The notes under the pieces: model-generated
Databases searched by the model: none
The model's input: the letters and a program-made list of their open reading frames with translations, nothing else
Told to the model about the DNA's origin: nothing
NCBI GenBank assembly: GCA_002722955.1
Contig: PBMZ01000006.1
Location: 23,109 to 87,108, forward strand
Direction: 5' to 3'
Origin: Planctomycetaceae bacterium
GTDB taxonomy: Bacteria > Planctomycetota > Planctomycetia > Planctomycetales > Planctomycetaceae
Length of the DNA stretch: 64,000 bases
Shown: positions 9,534 through 19,239 of the stretch, one piece after another
Layout: every line of letters starts with the position of its first letter
Numbering within the stretch: the first letter of the stretch is position 1
Made by a program: the position numbers and the translations under genes

Positions 9534-9890
9534 TGTTAACTAAATTATATAGAAAAATTTATCCTTCGTGAAAGCCATACATCAACATTTCGCCAACTGG
9601 ACCGCCCTTTTCTAAAGGGAATTCATTTAGTAAGTAACAGTGTGGATCTCAGCCAGTAACAATAAGAAATGTTGTTTGATCAAACCAGATGTATCTCAAA
9701 TTAGTAAGCTATTTTGGTGTTTTTGAACTAATTGATGGATTTCAAGATCTTTTGATAGTTTCTCTTATTGAATATGGAAACCTAAAAACACTTTTTTTAA
9801 AATTAAACCAAAAGTAAAAGATATCATTGATTAAATTTTCTAGTGAAATAAATCCAACAACCATTTAGCATATAGGATGTTTAGAAAATA
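9534..9890. other. Intergenic gap, nothing recognised
   Basis: About 360 AT-rich bases between the nucleotidyltransferase and the formyltransferase. No open frame, terminator or promoter stands out. The two genes may still be co-transcribed since both run forward. Confidence 0.35.
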
Positions 9891-10550
9891 ATGAGAGTTG
9901 CTTTTCTTTGTAAGCCTGACAAATATGGAACCAAAGAAGCTATTAGCAAGTTGAGACAAATCACCACCACGTTGGATGTTTACACTGGTGATTTAAATGA
10001 GACGTTTCCGGAGGAATTAAAAGAAAACTGCTACGATATGATAATATCATATCTTTCCCCATGGATTATTCCTAAGAATATTTTAGAAAAAACGAGAAAG
10101 TGGAATATTAACTTTCACCCAGGGCCTCCTGATTATCCTGGAATAGGATGCTTCAATTTTGCCATCTATGATAACGTGAAATGTTATGGCGCTACATGCC
10201 ACATCATGGAACCTACAGTTGATTCTGGCCAAATTATTGGGGTGAAACGGTTTCGGATGTCAGCAAGGGAGACTGTTCAGTCTTTGTCGCAGAAAACTTA
10301 CAAATCACAACTCAAATTATTCAACGACATCATAAGTCACATAGGAAAATACGGTTGTTTGCCTCAAAGTGATGAAGTCTGGACTAGGAAACCATATAAG
10401 CGAGAGGATTTAGAGGTTTTAGCAACCATTGGCGCTTCCATGACAACGGACGAAATAGAACACATAATTAGATCCACTTACTTTGCAGGCAAACCGGCTC
10501 CGTTTGTTGAACTTGGGGGATACCGGTTTGAATATAATCCTAGAAGGTAA
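9891..10550 (+). CDS. Formyltransferase-fold enzyme (sugar N-formyltransferase candidate)
   Basis: This 219-residue protein has the formyl_trans_N fold shared by methionyl-tRNA and sugar-amine formyltransferases, which use N10-formyl-tetrahydrofolate. The catalytic triad is intact: Asn and His in WNINFHPGPPDYPG (near residue 81) and Asp in EPTVDSGQIIG. It lacks the C-terminal tRNA-binding domain of Fmt, and its place between a PtmE-like gene and a legionaminate operon argues for an amino-sugar substrate. The ~45-residue C-terminal tail (APFVELGGYRFEYN) is short and unassigned. It starts with ATG 9891 and converges on the LegF-like gene. A hydrolase-like variant of the fold is possible. Confidence 0.75.
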   Translation: MRVAFLCKPDKYGTKEAISKLRQITTTLDVYTGDLNETFPEELKENCYDMIISYLSPWIIPKNILEKTRKWNINFHPGPPDYPGIGCFNFAIYDNVKCYGATCHIMEPTVDSGQIIGVKRFRMSARETVQSLSQKTYKSQLKLFNDIISHIGKYGCLPQSDEVWTRKPYKREDLEVLATIGASMTTDEIEHIIRSTYFAGKPAPFVELGGYRFEYNPRR

Positions 10551-10840
10551 TTTGCAAAGAGGAAAAATCGAGCAGTGAATAGCGAAAGAAACAGTTGAAA
10601 CCGATCGGAACATATGTCTTAACTGTCAAATTCCGGATCCTCAACCGAGAACATTTTTTTCAGATCATTAAGGGGTCGTGTTTAAATTATTCTCCTGATA
10701 GGCGGGGAATGAATCCTTCTATTGTTCGTATATTTTTTGGGTGTTAACTACGGAGAACAACAGACTTTTCGCTGGGGTTCCAATTTGTGAACACGCTTTC
10801 CTACTTTCTATTCTTCGAAGTTAAGGTAAAAACTGAAACA

Positions 10841-11563
10841 TCAATTTGACTTTCCAATAGGATTGGTGTTTCTATCTAAATTTTTCATCAAAGTTTCCGC
10901 AATTAGAAAGTCAAATTGGTCATCTATGTCCACTGAACATTCTTTATCCATAATATATGAAAAAATATTATCTTTAATATAAAAACTCCATTCTTCTAGT
11001 AATCGGCTTACTTCACAAATGTAAATCGCTCCGTTTGTTCGGTGGTATTTGGGCAGATCTTGACTTCTAAGATCTTTAATATCTTCACCCCTAAAGTTTT
11101 TAAGACTTCCATCAACAGGAAGAAGATTAGCCCAGAGTGGGCTATGCTCTGACTCGCAAACTGAAATAATAGCGTCTGCATTTTTTCTTATCAAGGTATG
11201 AAACGCTTCGTCTATATGCTTTTTCGTGCGGAGAGGTGTAGTTGGCTGAAGAAGGATCAAATAGGTATAGTTCTCTTTTATTATAGATAGTGTGTGCTCT
11301 ACTACAGGTATTGTTGGCACCTCATCTCCAGATAAGTCCGAAGGTCTATCTACAACTTCGGCTCCTGAAGTTAAGCTAATGTCTTTGATTTCTTTATCAT
11401 CTGTAGAAACAATTGTTTTATCAATATAATTACATGACAGACTAGCCTCGATCGTCCAAACAATTAAAGGCTTACCACATATAGAAAGGATATTTTTTCG
11501 TGGTAGTCGCTTACTACCACCACGGGCAGGGATTAGTGCTAAAACTTTTTTACCATTCAGCAT
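10841..11563 (-). CDS. legF: CMP-legionaminate/sialate synthetase (LegF/NeuA-like)
   Basis: This cytidylyltransferase of 240 residues activates a nonulosonic acid with CTP. It has the P-loop-like LALIPARGGSKRLPRKNI at the N-terminus, then IVSTDDKEI, LLQPTTPLR and the C-terminal SVDIDDQFDFLIAE with the metal-binding aspartates. The start is ATG 11563, preceded by GAGGT 8 bases away; an upstream in-frame ATG at 11611 would add 16 residues outside the family. It is the last gene of a reverse-strand operon whose order is dehydrogenase, SDR, LegC, LegI, LegG, LegF. That context favours legionaminic acid over N-acetylneuraminate as substrate. Confidence 0.85.
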   Translation of the reverse strand: MLNGKKVLALIPARGGSKRLPRKNILSICGKPLIVWTIEASLSCNYIDKTIVSTDDKEIKDISLTSGAEVVDRPSDLSGDEVPTIPVVEHTLSIIKENYTYLILLQPTTPLRTKKHIDEAFHTLIRKNADAIISVCESEHSPLWANLLPVDGSLKNFRGEDIKDLRSQDLPKYHRTNGAIYICEVSRLLEEWSFYIKDNIFSYIMDKECSVDIDDQFDFLIAETLMKNLDRNTNPIGKSN

Positions 11564-11663
11564 ACTTTTTACCTCAAACCGGTCAGTTCCTCTAGGTACT
11601 AAATTAGCCATCTAGAATGAGAAAATTACCAATTACTCAAAGAAAGTTACAAGAAGCTTTTTA

Positions 11664-12830
11664 TTACAAATCATAGAAATTCTTTTTCAAATTTTCAGGT
11701 AAATACACTTTCTTGAGTATGTCTAGGATCTTCTCAGATGCATTCCCATTTCCATAAGGGTTTTTCACATCTTTCAGTATTCCTTGAAATTCCTTACTGT
11801 ACAGTTTATTAATTGCATTTCGAATTGATTTATTTGAGGCAACACAGTCAATGACACTTTTTGCTTTTAAACGTCCTTTTTGCCTATCTCCAATATTAAT
11901 TGTTCCAATTTGGTAAGTAGGTGTCTCTAATAGACCACTTGATGAATTTCCGATGACTCCATCCACAAACTGCATAGTTGAAAGATACCTTAAACTACCC
12001 ATCGAGGAAAACGCAATAGTTCTATTTGGATAAGTAGAAACAAAATCTTGGGTCATTTGTTGAATGATACGACCATCTGTATCTGAATTAGGCATAGTGA
12101 AAATCAGGTATATATCATCAAACTCGGCTAAGACCTCTAACAAACATCTAAAATCCTTCCGCGAAGACTCCTTTTCCATTGTAACTGGATGGTAAGTGAT
12201 TAGAAGATTTTTTTTAGCAAATTGGATTTTAGCTTCATACATTAATTCCTTCTTCGAAAGTAAATTAGCCTTGCTGATATGATCAACACCCAACCCACCA
12301 ACATTGTAAACGCGTTCGGGATTTTCTCCTAACTGAATTACTCGTTTTTGATATTCCTCTGCTGCTGTAAAGTGCCACCAAGCCATTTTTGTAATAGAAT
12401 GGCGTATCGCTTCATCAAATGCACCAGCTGTTGTTTCTCCTCCGTGAATATGAATTATGGGTAACCTGGCGAAAAGTGCTGCTGTGCCAGCGGCTAGTAG
12501 TTCGTATCGATCCCCCAACAGAACTACTGCATCTGGCATTAAATCGATGTAAGAATCAGCAAAACTGATTAATGCAATTCCCGTTGACTTAGTAATGGCA
12601 CTTGGTGTGTCGGCGGAAAGCACCATTTCAATTTTTTTGTTAATGGTAAAACCATCTTTTTCAATTTCTCGGTATGTTAATCCAAATTCTGGAGATAGGT
12701 GCGATCCGCTAGCGATAATTTGCAATTCAAGGTCTGGATCCTCTTTTATACTTTTCATAAGCCAAAACAACAAACCATATTCAGCTCGTGTTCCCGTTAC
12801 GATACAGATTTTTTTTAACTTTGGTTTCAT
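11664..12830 (-). CDS. legG: NDP-diacetylbacillosamine 2-epimerase, hydrolysing (LegG/NeuC-like)
   Basis: This NeuC-family enzyme of 388 residues releases the nucleotide while epimerising C2, giving 2,4-diacetamido-2,4,6-trideoxymannose for the LegI-type synthase. Visible motifs are VTGTRAEYGLLFWLMKSI at the N-terminus, ASGSHLSPEFG, VVLLGDRYELLAAG and HIHGGETTAGAFDEAIRH. The C-terminal GNSSSGLLETP, IGDRQKGR and NPYGNGNASEKI (nucleotide site) follow. Full length for the family. It starts with ATG 12830. The gap of about 320 bases to the upstream synthase gene holds no other gene, so they probably still share a transcript. The UDP-GlcNAc-specific NeuC activity is the alternative; the LegC neighbour argues for the legionaminate branch. 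Confidence 0.85.
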   Translation of the reverse strand: MKPKLKKICIVTGTRAEYGLLFWLMKSIKEDPDLELQIIASGSHLSPEFGLTYREIEKDGFTINKKIEMVLSADTPSAITKSTGIALISFADSYIDLMPDAVVLLGDRYELLAAGTAALFARLPIIHIHGGETTAGAFDEAIRHSITKMAWWHFTAAEEYQKRVIQLGENPERVYNVGGLGVDHISKANLLSKKELMYEAKIQFAKKNLLITYHPVTMEKESSRKDFRCLLEVLAEFDDIYLIFTMPNSDTDGRIIQQMTQDFVSTYPNRTIAFSSMGSLRYLSTMQFVDGVIGNSSSGLLETPTYQIGTINIGDRQKGRLKAKSVIDCVASNKSIRNAINKLYSKEFQGILKDVKNPYGNGNASEKILDILKKVYLPENLKKNFYDL

Positions 12831-13150
12831 ATGTATTATTATTAGATCTCAGATGAGTTTTTGGTACTAATGTGTCCCAAAAGCCTAACGGTCTATATTG
12901 AGTTCAGAAAAGACCTAAGGCCAGAAAACAAAGTTACCAAATGTATTAAGATCTTATCGCCATTTTGGAGGCGGTAAGATCATCACTAATTAGTGATGGA
13001 CGCCAAGGATTTTCACTTTCAATCCTATAATTATCAGCAGCTAAAAATTAAACTGATCTATACTTCGACGAGATCAAATTGTTCGCCTGTGATCCCGAAA
13101 TAACGTTAAAGTTAATTGTGGCTCACCTCGCTAATATTAAAACAGATGTT

Positions 13151-14182
13151 TTACTCGCGAATTAAATCATCAGGTTCAAAATTGAATTTTGCCTTCTGTC
13201 CTATTAGTCGATCCCACTGCATTGGGCTTATTCCTGTACCAGGCCGTTTGATCGTCATATTTTTTTCTGAGAAATATTCTTTCTCTCGAATTTTCGTCTT
13301 TGCAACAATCGATTTTCGGGCAACTGAGATGTTTTTCTTCTCACTATTTGAGGGGTGTTTGACACCATTTCCTATTGCTTTTTCAATATTACGGATAGCG
13401 AATACAAGAGATTTGAGTTCATTAGGTTCCAAGCTAGCAGCATGATCAGGGCCAGCTAAACTTCTACTCAGGGTAAAATGCTTTTCAATCACGCTTGCAC
13501 CTAAAGTAACAGCAGCAACAGCGACTTCATTTCCCAGAGTGTGATCAGAATATCCAATCTTGACATTCAGTTCGTTTTGTATGGTTAACATCGCAGTTAA
13601 ATTTACGTCTTCCATAGGAGTTGGATACTCCGTATTACAGTGTAAAACAACGAGATTTTCTTTCTCCAGACCAGATTGGAAGAGTATATTCGTAGCGACC
13701 CGGACTTCTTCTAGGGTTGACATTCCTGTTGACATGACTACCGGTTTTTTTTGATGAGCTATATATCTCAAATAAGGGAGATTGGTTATTTCTCCGGATG
13801 GGATCTTAAGTAATGGGACGTCTAAGCTGACCAACAAATCGATACTCTCGTGGTCAAAAGCTGTAGAGAGAAATTGAATATTTTCCTTTTGACAAGTTAA
13901 TAGAAGTTCTTCGTGGAAGCATCGATCAAGTTCCAACTTTTTTATCATCTCAAACTGAGATTCACTATTATCCGTTTGTTTCTTTTGATATAAAGCCTTC
14001 TCTGCTGATGTTGTGACCAAGTTTTCTGCTTTAAAAGTTTGGAACTTAACAAAGTCTGCACCTGATTCTGCCGCGATCTTAACCATATCCTTTGCCACTG
14101 AGATTGAGCCGTTATGATTAACTCCAGCTTCGGCGATGATTACAGTATGATTTTTTTCTGTAGAGACTGGAAATATGTTCAA
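13151..14182 (-). CDS. legI: Legionaminate/sialate synthase (LegI/NeuB-like)
   Basis: This 343-residue protein condenses a 6-carbon acetamido sugar with phosphoenolpyruvate to form the nine-carbon acid. The TIM-barrel NeuB domain has IIAEAGVNHNGS, DFVKFQTFKAENLV, LLKIPSGEITNLPYL, PVVMSTGMSTLEEV and HCNTEYPTP. GYSDHTLGNE and EKHFTLSRSLAGPDHAASL carry the metal and PEP contacts. The C-terminal antifreeze-like SAF domain starts near residue 285. The start is TTG 14182, because AGGAG lies 8-9 bases upstream and no ATG fits. It sits between the LegC-like and LegG-like genes. The family also includes Neu and Pse synthases, so the exact acid is inferred from the operon. Confidence 0.88.
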   Translation of the reverse strand: MNIFPVSTEKNHTVIIAEAGVNHNGSISVAKDMVKIAAESGADFVKFQTFKAENLVTTSAEKALYQKKQTDNSESQFEMIKKLELDRCFHEELLLTCQKENIQFLSTAFDHESIDLLVSLDVPLLKIPSGEITNLPYLRYIAHQKKPVVMSTGMSTLEEVRVATNILFQSGLEKENLVVLHCNTEYPTPMEDVNLTAMLTIQNELNVKIGYSDHTLGNEVAVAAVTLGASVIEKHFTLSRSLAGPDHAASLEPNELKSLVFAIRNIEKAIGNGVKHPSNSEKKNISVARKSIVAKTKIREKEYFSEKNMTIKRPGTGISPMQWDRLIGQKAKFNFEPDDLIRE

Positions 14183-14356
14183 GCTTGTACTCTCCTAGCT
14201 CAATTAAGAAAGAAGTTTACCAATTGAGTTAACGAACCTGATTTCGTTACTAATTTCGTTGTATCGTATTAAAATTTCGGTGAGCTATCATTTATACGGC
14301 TATTGGTTAGACATACAATTTATACATTTATCAGCTGATTACTTTTATCCATATGC

Positions 14357-15520
14357 CTATTCGGACTCATTATTACTTAAGTTTTTAATAATTATTTGAA
14401 GTTCATTTCTGGTCAGTTTCGTCGAGGAAGGCAAGCATAGACTATTATTCTGTAATTTAGTAGCTGTTTCTATTTTATAGGATTGGCATTTTCGATAAGG
14501 CTTTTGAAGATGGTTCAATTTCCAGACTGGTCTGGTTTGAATACCTCTTTTTTTTAGTTTTTCTAGAAGTATTTCGGCTGAGAACCCATATGCTTTGCTA
14601 TCAATTTGCAATAGATTCAACCAATGGTTATTTTGTGAATAATCTGGAACTGCTGCCATTTCTAATCCTACAATTTCCTTTATGCCTTCAGTGTATTGAT
14701 CATAAATTTCCTTTTTCCTCTTCAGAAATTTGGGTAGTTGTTCCATTTGTGCAAGTCCTAGTGCTGCTTGAATATTAGTCAGTCTAAAATTGTACCCAAC
14801 TTCATTGTGTATATATTTTACAGGATCATCTTTAGCTTGGGTTGTTAGGTAGTGAGCTTCTTCAGCTAATTTAATGTCATTTGTAATGATCATACCACCA
14901 CCGCCAGTCGTGATAATTTTATTAGCATTAAAGGAAATACATCCAAGTTCCCCGAGAGTTCCACTATGACGGCCTTCAAACTTACCATTCAAGTAATATG
15001 TACCCAGACTTTCGCTTGCATCCTCAACTATCTCGATGTTGTACTCTTGGCAAAGTGATACTAGTGAAGCTATATCAACCGCATTTCCCCACATATGTAC
15101 AGGTATGATAGCTGATATTCGTCGGCCGGTCTTACGATTGTATGTAAAACCTTTTTGAAAAAAAGTCTCTTTTTCAAGAAAAGAAGATACTTTTCCTACA
15201 TCTATATTGTAGTGGCAATCGACGTCGAAAAATATGGGGCGCGCATAATTGTAATGAATTGCATTTATTGGGGCAATAAAAGTCAGAGTAGGAACGATAA
15301 CCTCATCATGTGGTTCTACGCCCGCAATTCGTAGGCTTACTTGTAAGGCTGACGTACCATTAATACAGGCAATTGCATACTTAGCCCCTGTGAAATCAGT
15401 TATTTTTTGTTCAAATAACTCAACAAATTCACCTGCTGTTGATACCCATTCGGTATCGAGACATTCTCTGACATATTGCCATTCATTACCGCAAATATTA
15501 GGAGTTAAAAGTGGAATCAT
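14357..15520 (-). CDS. legC: LegC-like PLP aminotransferase for 4-keto-6-deoxy sugar nucleotide
   Basis: This DegT/DnrJ/EryC1 enzyme of 387 residues has the LegC-family opening IPLLTPNICGNEWQYV and CLDTEWVSTAG. INGTSALQVSLRIAGV and VEDASESLGTYY (PLP ring Asp) follow. The lysine is in FNANKIITTGGGGMI near residue 203. The family aminates C4 of the keto intermediate on the way to diacetylbacillosamine. Its first 4 bases overlap the stop of the upstream SDR gene (ATGA-type coupling), which suggests that the SDR makes its substrate. The C-terminus is full length. Assignment to LegC rather than to a perosamine-type enzyme rests on the opening motif and on the LegI and LegG neighbours. Confidence 0.82.
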   Translation of the reverse strand: MIPLLTPNICGNEWQYVRECLDTEWVSTAGEFVELFEQKITDFTGAKYAIACINGTSALQVSLRIAGVEPHDEVIVPTLTFIAPINAIHYNYARPIFFDVDCHYNIDVGKVSSFLEKETFFQKGFTYNRKTGRRISAIIPVHMWGNAVDIASLVSLCQEYNIEIVEDASESLGTYYLNGKFEGRHSGTLGELGCISFNANKIITTGGGGMIITNDIKLAEEAHYLTTQAKDDPVKYIHNEVGYNFRLTNIQAALGLAQMEQLPKFLKRKKEIYDQYTEGIKEIVGLEMAAVPDYSQNNHWLNLLQIDSKAYGFSAEILLEKLKKRGIQTRPVWKLNHLQKPYRKCQSYKIETATKLQNNSLCLPSSTKLTRNELQIIIKNLSNNESE

Positions 15521-16506
15521 CCTATGTATACACTATCTCTGGTTAAAACATTGACCGAATACCATCCAAGAGTCCTTCTCAATCCTTCAGTAAGTGAGTA
15601 TTGTTTTTTATAATTGATTATTTTGTTTGATTTTGACATGTCAGGTATTCTTTTTCGGGGAGAGCCAACTGTTGGAGGCAACGGATTCACTTTAATATTT
15701 TTTCCCATTAGAACTATGATTTTTTCTGCTAGTTCTCCCATGGTTATTTCCTCATCCTCATTACCAATATTGTAAGTTTCACCCAGTGTTTTTGGGTTTT
15801 CTGCCAAAAGCTGAATCAATTGAACAGCGTCCTTAATGTAACAGAAAGTCCGTTTATGTTCTATAGAGGGAACATTAATGAAGCCATCATCGGTATCAAT
15901 TACCTTTTTCATTAACTCAGGTATGACGTGGGCCATGCCCATTCGGGGGCCATAAAAATTGTGGGGGCGCATAATAGTAACTGGTAAACTGGAATAACTG
16001 CACATTGCTTCTCCATAGACTTTTGACAACATATAACTGGTTCTTGGTTGACTTAATTCAGTTATAGTGAGTGGTGTATTTTCAGGTGTTGGGAATTTCA
16101 ATCCATGATAATGCAACGTGCCTCCATAAACTTCACTACTAGACGCAAACACAAAACGCCGTAAATCTTTCTGTTTAGTAGCAATACTTAAAGAATTTTG
16201 AAGAAGAACGAAATTATGTTCTAGAACTGAAAGCGGTGATTTTACAACATTCTGCACACCAATTATAGCAGCAAGATGGTAGATATAAGAATAATCGTTT
16301 TTACATTGATCAATTATTTTGGTGTCTAATAAGTTAGCATTAATCAGATTGACTTTTTTGTTATTTTTGAGAACCGTCAAATCTCTATCATGTATCCCTC
16401 TAGAAAAATCATCGATTAAATCGATTTGGTAGTCACTATCTAAGAGTTTATACGCTAAATGAAAGCCAATGAAGCCGGCACCACCAGTAATCAAAATTTT
16501 TCTCAT
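15517..16506 (-). CDS. Extended SDR sugar-nucleotide dehydratase or epimerase
   Basis: This extended SDR of 329 residues has ILITGGAGFIGFHL at the N-terminus, FASSSEVYGG at the active site and SYMLSKVYGE (YxxxK). RPHNFYGPRMG and EHKRTFCYIKDAV follow. The Ser-Glu in SSEVYG occupies the position that holds Ser-Glu in LegB-type dehydratases and UDP-glucuronate decarboxylases, whereas GalE epimerases lack the Glu. It is therefore a candidate for the otherwise missing 4,6-dehydratase step that feeds LegC, although overall it does not look like canonical LegB. It is tightly packed: it starts at the base next to the upstream dehydrogenase stop and overlaps legC by 4 bases. Confidence 0.72.
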   Translation of the reverse strand: MRKILITGGAGFIGFHLAYKLLDSDYQIDLIDDFSRGIHDRDLTVLKNNKKVNLINANLLDTKIIDQCKNDYSYIYHLAAIIGVQNVVKSPLSVLEHNFVLLQNSLSIATKQKDLRRFVFASSSEVYGGTLHYHGLKFPTPENTPLTITELSQPRTSYMLSKVYGEAMCSYSSLPVTIMRPHNFYGPRMGMAHVIPELMKKVIDTDDGFINVPSIEHKRTFCYIKDAVQLIQLLAENPKTLGETYNIGNEDEEITMGELAEKIIVLMGKNIKVNPLPPTVGSPRKRIPDMSKSNKIINYKKQYSLTEGLRRTLGWYSVNVLTRDSVYIG

Positions 16507-17883
16507 TTATCCTCTGCCTACTGACTGGTAATTTAGTTTGTATTTTTTAATTTCCCTTACTTGATTTTCAGTTAAAACATTATTCGCATCAAAGATCAAG
16601 GTTTTATTACCAACTAACCACTTTTCAATAGCAATGTTGGCAAATTCTTTGTGAGCCACTGCAAATATTACTGCATCATAATCAGAGGCCTTAGGTAAAT
16701 TTGAGTCCAAATCAATCTGTAATTCATCCCAATACTCTATCATAGGATCATAACAATCGACTTCGGCTCCTAATAATATAGCTTGCCGAAAAAAAATCTC
16801 ACTAGGTGAAAAACGTGTGTCACCAATATCTGGCTTATAGGTAATTCCCATTACTAGAAGTTTTCTTCCTTCTAAGTCTCCCTCAAAATAATTCTTAATT
16901 TTTTCAAGGGTTCCGAACGGCATTTTCTTATTTGTTTCCACAGACCTAGTCGAAAAGGGAAATTGATGGCCATTTAACCGCAGCAAATCCTTAGCCGCAA
17001 TTTTTGCAAATAAAGGATCTTTTGTTGGACAATATCCCCCGACCCCAAAACCTGGTTGTCTAATGTTAGAGTGTGTAGGCCGGAGACTGATTGCTTGTAG
17101 TATTTCATATAAGTCAATTCCCACATCTTCGGCAAATCGACTCCACTCATCAATGAAAGCAATATTAACTGCTCGGTAGCTATTTTCTAACAACTTTCCC
17201 GTTTCTGAAGCGGTTGTATTTTCCAAACGAGTAAGTGGATAATCTGAAGTGTTAATTACTTTAGAGAGAAATGTTGCACATTTATGTCCTGAAGTATCAT
17301 TGATTCCTGAAAAAACACGCCAATAGTTTACTATAGAATCTAGGTATTTGCTGCCAGGTGTCACTCGTTCATATGAATGTGCCAAATAGAATTTTTGGAT
17401 ATTGAGCTTTCTTCGTTTAAAAGAATTTTCGAAAATTGGATACACAATCTTTTCACATGTGCCTGGTGGAACCGTTGATTCAATTATCACTAATGTTTCT
17501 TCTACAATTCTATGTGCAATTTCTGATATGCTTTTTGAAAAAGAGTCTAAATCTATTTTTTGCTCTTCATCCTGTATTACCAAATCACAGTTAATACTAA
17601 CAATTATAATACTTACGTCAGAATATACATTTTTGTCATCGGTGGCAGTCAAATTGCCCCGTTCGACTGCTTTACCTAACTCAATAGAAAGTTTTTTATC
17701 GTTGTTCCTAAAGGGGAATATTCCGTTGTTGAGATCATGAATTTTTTTTTGTCCCGATTTTGTTGGCAGATCAACTCCAATTACATTGAAGAGAGGCTGT
17801 CCTTTTGTATCCGTTCTACTTGCAATCGCTACTGACATAGCACAACCAACAAACCCAAGTCCTTGCACAGCTACATTTATCAT
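16507..17883 (-). CDS. UDP-sugar 6-dehydrogenase (WecC/WbpA/TviB family)
   Basis: This is an NAD-dependent nucleotide-sugar dehydrogenase of 458 residues, which oxidises C6 of a UDP-HexNAc to the uronic acid. The N-terminal Rossmann motif is VQGLGFVGCAM. The middle domain has ESTVPPGT and KLLENSYRAVNIAFIDEW (catalytic Lys and Asn). The thiol site is in GFGVGGYCPTKDP, where Cys forms the thioester. The C-terminal domain has VMGITYKPDIGDTRFSPS and VDCYDPM. It is the first gene of the reverse-strand operon and abuts the SDR. UDP-GlcNAc is the likely substrate, which would also supply the WlbA-like trio at 4.2-6.8 kb; this link is inferred. It is slightly longer than usual (420-440). Confidence 0.82.
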   Translation of the reverse strand: MINVAVQGLGFVGCAMSVAIASRTDTKGQPLFNVIGVDLPTKSGQKKIHDLNNGIFPFRNNDKKLSIELGKAVERGNLTATDDKNVYSDVSIIIVSINCDLVIQDEEQKIDLDSFSKSISEIAHRIVEETLVIIESTVPPGTCEKIVYPIFENSFKRRKLNIQKFYLAHSYERVTPGSKYLDSIVNYWRVFSGINDTSGHKCATFLSKVINTSDYPLTRLENTTASETGKLLENSYRAVNIAFIDEWSRFAEDVGIDLYEILQAISLRPTHSNIRQPGFGVGGYCPTKDPLFAKIAAKDLLRLNGHQFPFSTRSVETNKKMPFGTLEKIKNYFEGDLEGRKLLVMGITYKPDIGDTRFSPSEIFFRQAILLGAEVDCYDPMIEYWDELQIDLDSNLPKASDYDAVIFAVAHKEFANIAIEKWLVGNKTLIFDANNVLTENQVREIKKYKLNYQSVGRG

Positions 17884-19180
17884 TCGATTAACCTACAAAA
17901 TTCATATGTTTTATCTTCTAAAGAAGCAAATATCTGATTTGCTAGGAGTATCTTGAATCTTAAACTCGAATAGATCAAGATTGAGGAAACTTCTTCTAAT
18001 ACCTTGAACAATCTTTACGTAGAATCCGCACACTGTTCTAAAAAGAGACTTTCTTTTATAATGTAAGTACTTTTACTATTCTCATCAAAACAGTGATGGC
18101 GTGATGGCTATAGTTGTCAATAATCAAAAGTTTGAGACCTAAATTTTTTAAATTAAAGCCCTGTAAGATATCGACAGGTCTACAGAAACCTTCAATAACT
18201 TCCCATAAACTACTCATGTCTCTTGGGATATGATTCGTGTAGCAAATGCGTTAACCTAATTGAGTAAATTAGTGGTAATTGGATTATATTTTATCCAAGA
18301 TGGATTAGCAACTGTGTGATCTGCAGAAATCGTAATGACCTAGTGCAATCGATCTCATTTATCGTAATAGATGTTAATCTTCATTTGTACCTTTTTAGAT
18401 TGCATCTGGCTATTACAAGTAGGTAGTTTACTTGAGGAAACTCAGGAATATAACGATTTAATATTCGTGAATTTACCTGAAAACCACTTCCACTCCTAAA
18501 TTATTTAAAATTCTGAGGGGGGAATCTACTCTATTGGGCACTTTTACTATTTCTTTTTTCAAGCAGAATTTAGCCTTTCCTGATTTTTTTTGAGAAATAT
18601 TTGGCTGTTTAAGCTAAATTTCAATCATGTAAAAGACTAATTCTGAATTGATCTGCAGAAAATAGGTAGTAGTATATGCTTTCATTCTATCATTCTAAGG
18701 CATTCACAACTCAAGTCAGATGAGAAAGGGTTCTGGCTACCTCCTAGATTCAGGCTTCGGGAAAAAGCTAAATTCTTTTTTACTTCTTAATGGAACTCAG
18801 TTGGTCTCGGGTTCCACAAAATAGATTTGGTTGTTGCCTCATCAAATTTTAGCCGAAGAAATCAAAAAATTACGGAAACAAGATTTTATCAAAATTAATA
18901 CTGATCAGTTCAACCTGCATGTCTGAACAAGATTGACGTGTATGATAACGAAAGTGCTAAATCAGAAGAAAAAGTTGCTGACTGTATTTTTTAAATCTAG
19001 CCATATAATAAGACTGAATGTAAATGTTAATAAAAAGATAGTCAATGATTACCAAAACTCAAACGACCTTCTTTCAGAAATATGTAGCAATCTTCCCATT
19101 GATTTTTTGGCATGTCGAAATGATACAGTTTATGTCCTATTACTGATTTTTGTCTTTACAAACTAAAGAAGAAATATCTG
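17884..19180. other. 1.3-kb intergenic region between divergent operons
   Basis: This AT-rich region separates the reverse legionaminate operon from the forward methyltransferase/glycosyltransferase block. An open frame at 18933-19166 has no recognisable motif and lies just before a decayed glycosyltransferase, so it may be part of that remnant or chance. Promoters for both directions must lie here, but none is convincing by eye. Confidence 0.35.
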
Positions 19181-19203
19181 TATGAAAACGTGAATTAGTC
19201 GAT

Positions 19204-19239
19204 ATTTGGAAAGTGTATCTGATTTGGAAAGTGTATCTG
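19204..19239. repeat. Perfect tandem repeat, 2 x 18 bp
   Basis: The unit ATTTGGAAAGTGTATCTG occurs twice back to back (19204-19221 and 19222-19239) without a mismatch. It lies at the edge of a decayed glycosyltransferase copy, so replication slippage in non-coding DNA is the simplest origin. Confidence 0.85.

Noticed and set aside
18933..19166. 77-residue open frame before the decayed glycosyltransferase
   Set aside because: No recognisable motif and a composition typical of random AT-rich DNA; at best part of the degraded upstream copy.
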